Shown: positions 48,197-60,900 of the stretch, piece by piece
Layout: each line of letters opens with the position of its first letter
Position numbering within the stretch: the first letter of the stretch is position 1
Assembly: GCF_018143015.1 (NCBI RefSeq)
Contig: NC_054741.1
Coordinates: 10,628,683 to 10,692,682, forward strand
Length of the DNA stretch: 64,000 nt
Reading direction: 5' to 3'
Source: Lytechinus variegatus
Taxonomy: Eukaryota > Echinodermata > Echinoidea > Temnopleuroida > Toxopneustidae
Position numbers and translations under genes: made by a program
Notes under the pieces: generated by a model
Told to the model about the DNA's origin: nothing
What the model saw: the letters and a program-made list of their open reading frames with translations, nothing else
The model's database searches: none

Positions 48197-49275
48197 TCAC
48201 CTGCATCACGCGGTTCAATATAGCAGCAGTGCTCACTTTGAATACTACTCTAACTCGCACAAGATGTTCAGTGATACATGGTTACTCTTATTTCCCTTTT
48301 TATGAACTAGACCAATAAACTTACAGAGATATGATGGTTATTCAACAAAAAACCCCAACATGGCCAAAGTTCATTGACCTTACATGACCTTTGACCTTGA
48401 TCATGTGACTTGAAACTCGAACAGGATGTTCAGTGATACTTGATTACTCTTATGTACAAGTTTCATGAATCAGATCCATAAACTTTCAAAGTTATGATGG
48501 TAATTCAACAGATACACCCAATTCGGCCAAAGTTCATTGACCTTTGACCTTGGTCATGTGACCTGAAAAGCGCACAGGATGTTCAGTGATACTTGATTAC
48601 TCTAATGTCCAAGTTTAATGAACTAGACCAATAAACTTTTAAAGTTATGATGGTAATTCAACAGATACCCCTGATTCGGCCAAAGTTCATTGACCCTAAA
48701 TGACCTTTGACCTTAATCATGAGACCTGAAACTTGCACAAAATTTTCAGTGATGCTTGATTACTATTATGTCCAAGTTTGATGAATCAGATCCATAAACT
48801 TTCAAAGTTATGATGGGAATTCAACAGATATCCCCAATTCGGCCAAAGTTCATTGACCCTAAATGACCTTTGACCTTGGTCATGTAACGTGAAACTCATG
48901 CAGGATGTTCAGTGATACTTGATTAACCTTATGTCCAAGTTTCATGAACTAGGTCCATATATTTTCTAAGTTATGATGACATTTCAAAAACTTAACCTCA
49001 GGTTAAGATTTCGATGTTGATTCCTCCAACATGGTCTAAGTTCATTGACCCTAAATGACCTTTGACCGTGGTCATGTGACATGAAACTCTGATAGGATGT
49101 TCAGTAATACTTGATTAACCTTATGGCCAAGTTTTATTAACTAGGTCCATATACTTTCTAAGTTATGACATCATTTCAAAAACTTAACCTCAGGTTAAGA
49201 TTTGATGTTGACGCCGCCTCCGCCGTCGCCGTCGGAAAAGCGGCGCCTATAGTCTCACTTTGCTTCGCAGGTGAG
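48197..49275 (+). mobile_element. 1.08-kb element with internal ~160-bp tandem repeats
   Basis: Bounded by GTCTCACCTGC at the left and GCAGGTGAGAC at the right. Six diverged units of 153-192 bases lie inside; each has 'gatgttcagtgatacttgatta', 'gtccaagttt', 'aactttcaaagttatgatgg' and 'ttcggccaaagttcattgacc'. The right end has a GC-rich (GCCGCC)n-like patch near 49211. No protein is coded. This looks like a dispersed tandem-repeat-carrying transposon. Confidence 0.75.
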
Positions 49276-51494
49276 ACAAAAAATGCAGCAAAAAATGCAG
49301 CAAATCTACTGGAGGTGGGTTAAGAGCGAACCTATTTATGACCTACTTCCAGTTGTTTGATCTTGATTGGACTACGGACTGCTTTCCCCATTACACATAT
49401 CAACCCCAAACCCAAAGGGTGGTATTCTGACAGCTAAACCAAGCTTAGACTTAAAGCCTTAAAGTTTGGTAACAGTCAGCAATGTGAATTATACTCCAGT
49501 ATTTTTCTAATGGGTAACACAGAGGTCTCCCATGCTATTTTTAAACAGCAAGCAAATATAAACATATTGATCAAATTGCATGATTTTTGTAAATTTAACA
49601 TAAAAATCCCATATTCACAGAAAATATCAAATATTGTACATTTATTGATGCATCCTCTCCTGGTAACACACCTGATAATGAAGTATAATAAAGTCTCTGG
49701 AATGGTGCGCACAGGTCAATGACCCGACCTAGATACCGGTGCTATGCATATTCCAATACAGATCCACCCTGATGGAAAAGGGATACAATTACAGCAACAC
49801 ACATAATACCTCTGATGAAGAAACCAAGCTTTACCCAAGAAAAATCCTGAAAATAACATTAATATACTTCACAAAGCCACTAGTACTGCATATTTTTTAG
49901 TAACACAATTTTCTATAACATAACAAAAGATACCAGGTGGGTGTTTCATAAAGCTGTTCGTAATATACGAATGACTTTATGCACGACTGGTGATCCTTTC
50001 TTGCGTTATGTGATAGCCCTATGTAATTGATTTATGACCTAAGAACATTTTTCAAGTCATGGGTAACTTTACTAACAGCTTACCCACCAGGTAGATAGAA
50101 TGCATGCAGTAAAAATGTATCACATCGCCACATTAGAAATACATGTACATGTATATTTCAAACTCAACATACATGAACTGAAGATAACTATGCTCTGTTC
50201 ATAGGACCTACAAGTTATTGCGACAAGAAGAAATGGTTGACCTCTATGACTTTTGACCTTTTAATCTGCAACATAAATCATCTTTGCTCCCATAATTTTA
50301 TAAATATAATAGCTACTGTATATCAAAAGATGATCCCTCAAATGATTCTTTAGTTATCAGGTATACAATGACCTCTGTGACCTTTTGACCATTGACCTTG
50401 TGACCTCAATATCTACTCACATCACTCACATGTACATGAGCCAATTCTGGAGTTGACCCCTTGAACAGGTCTTTAGTGAGATCAAGACCTTTTCAGGTAT
50501 ACAAAGACCACTCTGTGACCTTTGACCTTGCGACCTAAACTTACCCATAATTGTCACTCCATAAGCATACATGGGACAGGTAGATGAATGACCTGGAAAC
50601 ACAATGCCTCCTGTTGGTGGAGGCACATAAAACTTAAATAGTACCAATATTCATACAAAATACATGCTAGAAGTACTATGTCATAATGGAGTACATATCG
50701 AAAGAAAGAAACAAATTAGTACTAAATTTGTCATATATAACAAATTCCACAATGAACATGTAGTGCCATGAGGTATAAAGGAAACAAACAAAAAATACTA
50801 TTTTTGTGCAAAAATATATTAGGTGCATGTTAGTTACTGCATGAACTGACATTATAACCTGTTTTGTTCAATATATGACCATGGGCAATTATAAAGCAAG
50901 ACATCTGCCAAGCAGCTTTCATTTATCAAAAAATAAGAGGAAGGTGATATCTGTTCTTGCCCCCTCCCAATGCATGTTATTATTTCACATATAACAAATA
51001 ATAATTTCTACAGAAAACTATCTATTCAAATGTTCTTCAGTATTCTTAACATCAATTTCGAAGTTCATTGGTAATATATGCAAACCATATGCAATGCAGC
51101 AGTTGCAAACAGTGAAAATCTTATAAAAACAATTTCCAATGTGTATATACACTGCAGAATGAAGGTTAAAGTCACATTATGTCACTTGTCAATCATAATT
51201 TACTGATTTTTTTCTAAAGAAAACAAATCCGTTTTGAAATACAAGGATTCTATTTTCCCTTAACAAATAATTAGTAGAGCACCTGATTCAGCAGTATCAT
51301 TTCCACAAATACTGTCAGTAAAACACATAAAAAAAACAAATACATGAAACTTAACATTTAAAACCCATGCTGCAAAGCAGACCTGAAATTAAAAATATTT
51401 CAATACAATACCAATATATCTGTAAAGTCATATAAATAATCTGATTACACAAAAGTACTGGAGATGGATGTACAAGTCAAAGGTCACACAAGGG
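49276..51494. other. intergenic or NAGPA 3' UTR with one MITE
   Basis: No gene. 49936-50090 is a short inverted-repeat element (CAGGTGGGTGTTTCATAAAG ... TTACCCACC) related to 41537-41694. 50220-50540 repeats 'gacctttgaccttg' words related to the element at 48197-49275. The remainder is plain AT-rich DNA. Confidence 0.45.
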
Positions 51495-54400
51495 TCAGAG
51501 GTTTTCATCTTCCTCTGTGTAGTCTGCACTGTCCAGCTGATGGTAGATGTGTTTCTTTGGGATGCTGTACCCATTCTCGCATGACAAGGAGGTGCACTTG
51601 CAGGAGCAGCGAAAACAGAGGCAGATGATATTGCACAGGATGCTGACGATTGCCACGGCAACTGCTATAATGAGGAGCACGGTGAGTTGGTCTTCCAAGA
51701 GAGGATTGTACGGAACCAGCGCTTCATCTCGGATGATTCTCCTGGCAAGACACTCCCCAACTTAATTAAAAAGGGAAATGATGAACAAGAAAATAAACAA
51801 AACCTTCATCAGACCTTATGGTAAAAGTTGATAAATGTCCATCAAAGAAATAGGGAGTTATCAATCATCAAACATTTGGATATGTGATATCATAAAATAC
51901 TGCAACTACATCCTGATGGTAAATGCGTTTTAAAAAAGTGTAAAAAATAAAGAAACATATTGTGGTGAAGGTGTGATGAATTTCCATTAATAAAAAGGGA
52001 ATTAAAATTATATATGATTTGGATTTGTGATGTCATATGTGAGCAGCAACTCCATATGACATAGAATACAAATTCAACAATAATATTTTTCTTTTAAAAG
52101 CGGGTATGAAATGATGTGTGCGATCATATAATGAATTTACAGGTAAATTAAAATTCAATTTTTCCAAGAAAATGGCAAAATCATATAGATGGTAGATCAA
52201 ATTAAATAGCCCATTAAATATTTTATTATCAAGAGTACCTGAGAAATAATAATAATATAATAATTGGATTTATATAGCGCTTTTTCCTGAAGGTACAAAG
52301 TGCTAATTATGGACCAAGCGAATATATTAAGATAGGAGTATATTAAGCACCTGAGCTTAGCTGGAGTAATACATGTATAGGAGTGCCTTTAGAACCTAAC
52401 ACAGTGGATACTTACACAATATGAATACTTTTCTATATCATTATTAAAGCAATATTGACTGGCCTGGGGGCGATACGACATATATCGCCCAAACTAGATT
52501 TATATCACCCGAGTCGAAGACGAGGGTGATATAAATCTAGTGAGGGCGATATATGTCCTTTCGCCCCCAGGCCAGTCAATATTGCTATTATTAACCAAAT
52601 CAGACGTCTAGAGCTTGTACGCGGAATTTTGAAATTCAAAGTAAATTTAGTAAAACTCACCATTATTGAAGATTGCAGTCTTGAGAAGTAACCACACTAC
52701 TGTAATCCAATTGAAAATTGATATCCTGCCAATTCAAATTTCAAACTCCAATCGATATCAAAAGTCATGAAGGAAAATTTCTTCAACGATGAGAAATGCA
52801 ACGTAAAATACTGCTTAAAGTTTGAACTTCAGATAACAATTAGTAACATGGGTTTCGCAAAAGTCTAACAATTAAAATCAACAGGTCTATTTACAGTGTC
52901 CTATTTTTCACGAGACTAGTTGTTGTAATAGTTTATAGTCACCGTGCAATTTTGGAGCAGAAATGGAGTTTGCTGAACTTGCATCCTTTGACTATGAGTG
53001 TTAGTTGTAGTGGTGCTTCTGTTTGTGATGTTTCTGGCTGAAGAAGCATTTGAAGCAGGAGCTGTGTTCATATCCAACGGTTGCAAAACATCCTGTATGT
53101 TGCGTACCTGCACTTCTTCAGTGACTTCTACTTCTGAGTGAACAGAATAAACAGATAGCTGCGAATTGGGTAATATTAGATCTACCTCATCAAAGTTGAA
53201 GTCTAAATCAAAGTTTAGGCCGAGATCATTGTCCATTTCATTCACTGCTTGATGGATTACGCTTGGCTGACCTGCATCCTGAACTCTATCAACACGATCA
53301 CAATTTTCATGCGAGGTTTTGTTTGATGTGTTCAGACTCACAGATGGTGCAGCTTGAGGCTGAGCTTCACGTACTCCAATGGCACGAGATAATGCATCTG
53401 ACATGTTCATCTTTTGGTTTCCAGACACACGGCCAGTGTAACTTGCAAGGCTAGATTGATTGTTGTGGCCACTAACTTGACAAATTTCTCTGTCTTCAAA
53501 CCCTTCCTTGTCAAGTATTCTAATGCTTGTTGTTCTTACACAGTGATTAGTGTACTTCTTTGACAGTTTTGCTTTTTGTGATAAGCTCTTCATCATATTA
53601 CCAAGAGTGTTCTTCCCCATTGGTGTTTTGGTGTACCATGGGCCCGATTTAGGACGCATTTGCTTGGGCGTTTGGAACAGATATTCACAATCATCATTCA
53701 ATTTAGACATGTATGTCTTAAATGACGCGACTGGGCAACGTGGATCACCTGGAGTAGCATACATGCGAGCACCATCTACTCTGGAACTTTGATTATCCTC
53801 TCTAGTTTTTTTAGTTAGTTCATCTACAGTTTGGGTAACGTACTCACGTTCATTTGCATCTTTTTTCAGTTGAAAATGAGCCTTTTTCAAGGTTCTTAAG
53901 TTCTCTCTACCTCTGCGACAAAAGTAGAGACTTAACTCGAACCAAACCTTCTCACTAAGTGTTACAGGTGTTTCATCCTCTTTGAAGTAACTGTACAACT
54001 TTTGAATATCTTCACTTTCGATCTCATCATGATGAACGGTGTCACCTTTCCCAAGTTTTTTCAACTCCACCAGCGCTGCTTTGAACGCAACATTAGCCTT
54101 GGTAAATTCTGGATCCTTTACAATATCAATTACATCTGAACGCACAGATTTAAGGTGCCTATTCAAGCCAGATTTCAGAGAATTTAACGATGCTGTTTTG
54201 TAATGTGATCCGTCCGATTTACGTAATTCCACATAGAACTTACTCAGAATTGGAGCAAGTGTGCTCTTGTCCACCGTCTCCAAATCAATATCGATGCATT
54301 TCTCAAACAGATACTCCTTGAAAATTGTGATCGCTTGCTTCGTAGCTCTCTTAGTGCTGTCTGCATCCTTATTTCCAAGAATTTTACTGAATTCTTCTTC

Positions 54401-57400
54401 GTCGAAGCTTGCGAAACGCTTTGGTTTCGTGGAGGCAGCCATATTGAGATTGCGAAATACTCTGTTTACGAATACAACGCCAGCTACGCCGGCCGGCCCG
54501 CGCCCGCTGCTCAAAATTCTTTTACGTACAAAACCTATGCACAAGCAAGAATCGCCTGCGGCGGGATTCGGGTAACAAAAATTCGGAGAAAATTTAAGAA
54601 TGCCCGGATGTTAGCGCTGCCTTTTGTTGCCCGCTACATTTCCACGCATTTTCTCATTGACTTTCTTGAGCGGGCAATAAATTGGGCCCGTGGAAAACAA
54701 TTGGAATTTTATTGACCGGCCATTCGATCCCAGTCTTAGGCAGGCAACAATGTTTCAAAGTTGCCCTGCTCAGATGTCTGATACGGTTAATAATACCATT
54801 TATTATAATTCATCATACATACATGTATCATACCTTTAAGAATACTACCATAGTATGAGTCATTGTGTGGAAGCATACATGATCCTGTTATATGGTGACA
54901 GGGACACAGATCATCACTGCATTGACATTCTTCATTGCATCCAGGTCCATAATATCCAATGGGGCAAACTGACAAAAGGAAAAGAAAATTCTAATAATTA
55001 TGAAATTCAGTTGCATTTTTGTTTTGTATCTTGGAAGAAAAACCTTAACTTGTTTTTATTCCACTGGAATAATTAACCATCAATATTAATCGCTCATCAT
55101 CATCATTATTATGATCAGCACCACCACCACTCTTGACCCAGGTATAGTGAAAGGGTAACCAGTTAAAAGAAGTTCCTTGAATGCTCAAGTGCCCGATCAA
55201 GGTAGCTATGCTAAAGCCGGGGAAATAATTTTATCATGTTAAGCAGGGACCGCTGTGAGAACAGTTTTCGGAACAAGAGGGGCTACCAAGGAGGGAAATA
55301 TATTATTATCACCAGCATCATCACCATCATCATCATCACCACCACCACCATCTCCATCATCATCATCACCATCTTCAGCATCACCATCATCATCATCATC
55401 TTTATCACTATCATATTCACCATCATCATGGTGAGATTAATTAAATTGATCACATTCCTTTGTGAGAAGGGGCCCTGATAAGAAGAAACTTACTCTCTTG
55501 ACAGTATTTTCCTGTGTAGCCGGGAAGACATCTGCAATCTCCATTTATTGGATCACATAATCCACCATGAACACATTCACAATGACGGCTACAATCTTGA
55601 CCATACCAACCACTAGGGCAAGTCATTGAGCAATCCGGGGGAAAGTAGCCCTTATCACAACGACATCCATCTGTAATGAGATAATAGATTATCTATTTCA
55701 CACATTCTTCAGGGTGATGTAGTTTGTTACAGTAAAAGTCAATGTATTATTAACCCCATTGAGATCAATAATTATTGGCCTGGTTCGAAATGTTACGAAC
55801 CAGGCCAATAATTATTGATTTCAATGGGGTTAATTATGAATTAATGAGGGTATATCTTGGGGCCCGTGGACCGATTCCCATCAGATTTGGGTTGTGGAGG
55901 TATTTCATTATGCTCAACCAAAATATGGTATCAAAAACGGTAAAATAAAAAAAAGATGATTGATGACATCACACTTCAGTACTCTATGACTATTTCGCTC
56001 TTAGCCAATCAGATACAAGGATTTTAATATTTTACAACAAATACTAGGTGAAAATCAATAATTGTTAAAATTCTCCCCAAATTTCAACATACCTCCAGAA
56101 CAAATGCCTTTCTCACTGCAGTTGTGGTCTCCACATTGTAGCAGGTCACATGACACACCATGCCAGTTTGCATGGCAACGACACACTCCCTGGATACAGT
56201 CACCATGGTTATTACAATCTCTTGGATCACATCTTGGCTCATGAACACAGACAATGGTGGAAACTTGTCTAGGACATCGGTAGGCAGAGTTTCGGCTGGG
56301 TAGACATATTATGAATAATAATTCTCATGATATAAATAAAGTTTTGATTAATTCAATATTAATCACTACAACATTAAAAAACAAATTATTGAAGATTGAA
56401 GACCACCTTTGCTCTGCTCCTGTACATAAATTTTTATGGCCATGAGTCTTGAACTTGCCCCAAATAGGGGTGGTTTTAAAGAGAAATGCCAGTAGTTGCA
56501 ATAAACACTGATTTCATGAGAAAGTCTGTAAAACCAGGCTTAATTGTCAGTATATCATCGAGGATCTAGATCTGGTACAGTTACATAAACTGAACTTTGT
56601 GAAATCTTGAAATCTACGCCGAAAAATATTCACACTGAAGATCACCAACACAGATAGGCACACGTGGGACAGTGTATTATTATTGCTGGAATAAAGACCC
56701 GACGGAAGTGACCAAATCCGCGCTTATTTTGCTTATTTCTCAGCAATTACACAATTTCTTCCAGAATCCTTTGGCACATATTTTTTATTCATACAAACAG
56801 ACACTTGGGTGGTCATTATATTAGATTCTGTAAAAAGTCATTTTGAGATCGTTACCAATACTGGAATTTATCTTTAATACGCTTATTCTTATTCGATTTC
56901 ATATTGTTTAACACATGATATCTCGGCTAAACTGAGAGATATTGCGATGGTATTGGTGTCATTTGAAAGCTGAATATATATCATATATTCGAACCGGTTC
57001 AGTAAAAATTAGTGAAAATACCGGTATGTGAATTGACAGAATGATAAATAGTGAGGGTGGTTGTTAAGTGTGAATAATTTTGGTATACAGGGGGCTAGAG
57101 ATTTAATTTTGGTCTCATTTCAAAGTTTTATGTGACCAGTATAATAATCCAATACTCTTCACAATTCATTTCAATGATTGTAATTAATGATAATTACGAA
57201 AACCCTGAAAGTCCTTAAATAAAAGCACCAAAACTTCTCGCACGGGAACACATTATAATGTGATATTTTGGCCGAATGGCGATGTCATGTAACTGAGTGT
57301 AATTTGAAAGCCGAGTATATTATTAAAGCTTAATTTATAGGGTTGAGAGCATATAAGCATACATGCATGTTAATTTGTGACACTGCACTTAATATAATGA

Positions 57401-57878
57401 ATGAAACAAGGCCCACAAGGGTAGTTGAGGGGTCGTGGAAGCGGAATACATTGCATGTAACTCTATGGGATTGTTGCATAACTTTTGCTTTCAAGGGACT
57501 AGACCTTTGATATTTGTCTCATTTTACAGCTAAATACATCAGGTATAATAATACACCTGTATATACATTATCAATATCATGGAATCACAGAATATTTGCA
57601 TAATAGAGAATGGGATATTTGTTGATTTTAGTTGAGTAAAAAGTGTTGACTCACCAATGATCTGATGGATTGTTAGCTACTGTACCGTTGATCACAAAGG
57701 TAGCTGATCCTCCACCATCAAGGTTTATAGCATTCTTTACTCCATGAGATAGAAGCCATGATGCAAAGGATGACAATGACAGCCTGAAGAAACAATGGTT
57801 GAAACTTGGTTATCTTTGTTAGATAGATGGATGGAAGGATGGACAGACAGACTGACGGACGGACAGACAGATAGACTA

Positions 57879-57927
<49 letters not shown>

Positions 57928-60900
57928 CAGACAGATAGACAGACAGAAAGACAGACAGACAGACAGATAGATAGATAGATAAAATTCATTCAAAACGTTT
58001 TAACATTTAAAATTAAAAAAAAAACCTAACATGAAAATTATGTGATCTTTAAAATGAAGAATCAGTGGAAAAAGAGGAATGATCGTCATGGTCCTTATTT
58101 TTGAAAGTTTATGAAAGGGTCTACATGTCGAGACTATTCTAATACACATGTGCATGAGATTCATGGAGTTCTAGAGTAGTAGGGCTCCTTTTGAGTTCAA
58201 TTCCCCTTTGAATGAATCTTACCAGGGCCCTGTAACACAAAGTTGATTTTTATGATAGATTGCATGGATTAATGTCTATGATCAATCATAAAATCAGCCC
58301 CATCAAGTACCCATTTACTAAACCTGGTTTGAGTGTGGTCAATCTCAATTGATTTCTTACTATTATGGTTCAGTGTCCACCACATATTGCAGAATCCATG
58401 AAAAAAAAAATTATTTGTACAAACTTATCAATAAACACACAAAACAAGAATTGATGTTGAAACCTGAGTTTTCAACACATGTGGGATTAGTGTGAGCAAG
58501 GTTTGCACGATCTGTGTCATCAATGATGGAAGCCACAGTACTGCAAATTTTCTCAACGGGCATTTCATTACCCATCATCATTCCCATCATAGCAAGAGTT
58601 AAAAGATATTATTTGGCCCAATAGACGATGTGACTCTTACCCCCTGACTTTGCTCTGTCCATCTATAACTGCAAGTACTAAATGACCTTCATCATCACTG
58701 CCGACGGCCACTCTCGCTGATAACATGTTGAAGAATTGGTCCACAGTACCTGGAAAACAAAAAGTCATTCATCTTAAACTACTGCTGGGTGATATTTCAA
58801 TATTATCAAAATAATGCATTTACTGAAAACTAAGGAATATTCAATCTAGTCATTTTATGATTATATTGATGTATCACTGTAGGGTTCAATTCATGAAATA
58901 AAATAAACTAAACCTAAAATAAAATAATCTAAGAAAAGTAGAAAAAGAGTGAAAGAGTTTCTTCATCATTAAAGGACAAGTCCACCCCAACAAAAATTTG
59001 ATTTAAATAAAAAGAGAAAAATTCAACAAGCATAACACTGAAAATTTCATCAAAATCGGATGTAAAATAAGAAAGTTATGACATTTTAAAGTTTCGCTTC
59101 ATTTCACAAAACAGTGATATGCACATCTCGGTCGGTATGCAAATGAGGGAACTAATGACATCACTCACTCACTATTTCTTTTGTATTTTATTATATGAAA
59201 TATGAAATATTTGGATTTTCTCGTCATTGTCATGTGAAATTAAGTTTCATTTATTCCTGAACACTTGGAATTCCATTATTTTAATATTTTGTACACCAGG
59301 CAAGGAGGTCCTAATCATCAAATTCGTAAAAATTGAAATATTGTATAATTCAAACAATAAAAAACAAAAGAAATAGTGAGTGACATCATCAACTCTCTCA
59401 TTTGGATGTAACAGGCTCGTTCATATAACTATTTTGTTAAAAATAAGCGAAACTTTGAAATGTCATAACTTTCTTATTTTACATCCGATTTTGATGAAAT
59501 TTTCAGCAATGTGCTTTTCTGATTTTTCTCTATTGATTCAAATCAACATTTTTCTGAGGTGGACTTGACCTTTAAAATACAGAGAAATTGCTCAATAAAT
59601 AAAGTAAACAAAATTTTACATTTTTGGCTTCACATAATCAAAACATAGAATTCGAAAACTTGACTTCAGAATATGGGCAAAAATTACCACTAATCACTGG
59701 ATACCATAAATCATTCATAAGATGATGTTTATATTATATAAAAATATGACACATTCATTGTACATACCTCAATCTATATTGTTTGCATAACTTTTATTTG
59801 CATATGTCATTGTAATTATTTTCGATAGCTTTACTTTGTTCTGTTGAATATGAAATTAAAACAAATTGAAAATTGAATTGAAAATAAGATGTACCTGATT
59901 CCTCTACATCTCCGCATTCTGCATTCCTACTTTCTTCCACATATATTTGACCATCTCTTAGCAACCAACCAACTCCTCCCACAAGCTGGATGAATGGATT
60001 ATCCTTCTGTAATACATCCTCTTCTGATAAATACCTAGATGGGTTGACAAATCAAACAATAAGGTCATTGATTTCAAGTGCATTAAAGCCTGTCTTTAGC
60101 TTTGGGAAAGATTCAATAATGTAAACAATAATCAGTATCATCATTATCATTCAAAAATCTTTAAGCATTGCAGTAGCTGTTTATTTTTTTTCTTTAAAAT
60201 TTCAATAATTTCTGTTTTCCTTTAACAGGGCTCTAGATACATGTAGTTGAGCATTTATCTTACAAATTTAGGGATTGGATAACAAGAAGCTACAGACAAA
60301 GATCATATCTTGAAATGTTCAGCCTAGTTCATGCTTTGGAATAGGTATTATACTGAGAAGAAAAACCGTGCACATATTTCATTTCGATCAGGCACAAATA
60401 CATTTCCATGTAAAATTGCAAAATGTATCCTGTAAACACATTTTCCTTTCAAATCTGCTACATCATAACTGTTTTTGTGCATAAACATTCATATAAATCT
60501 AGTAATGAATTGAAATAGTCATAGCCACATTTTGGGGGATTCACCTAACTAAAGACAGGCTTTTTAATCTTATTCCTTGAAATGAAGTGCGTGACTGCTG
60601 CTCTGCTAAACCAGGGTAATCTTGTCAAATTATAGAAGAGTGCATAGATATTAATGAAAATGTAAGTTGATTGGCACCATATTAAGCAAGAATTCTTTTT
60701 TTTCTTAAAGAACTGAACTTTCTCACTACATATTAAGAATTTCTGATATGCTTATTCATAAAGTACAGGCGGGCCACAAAGGCCAGAGTGGTAGTGCTTG
60801 ACAATGCTGTTCATAAGTTAGGCATGACTATGGACTTCTTATTAAGTTAATTCATGTTATTGTTTGAACATGGTGGGAGTAGATTTATCGTAACCCTTTG

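Noticed and set aside
54261..54715. Plus-strand open frames overlapping the start of the recombinase gene
   Set aside because: Shadow frames of the recombinase coding strand and its GC-rich leader.
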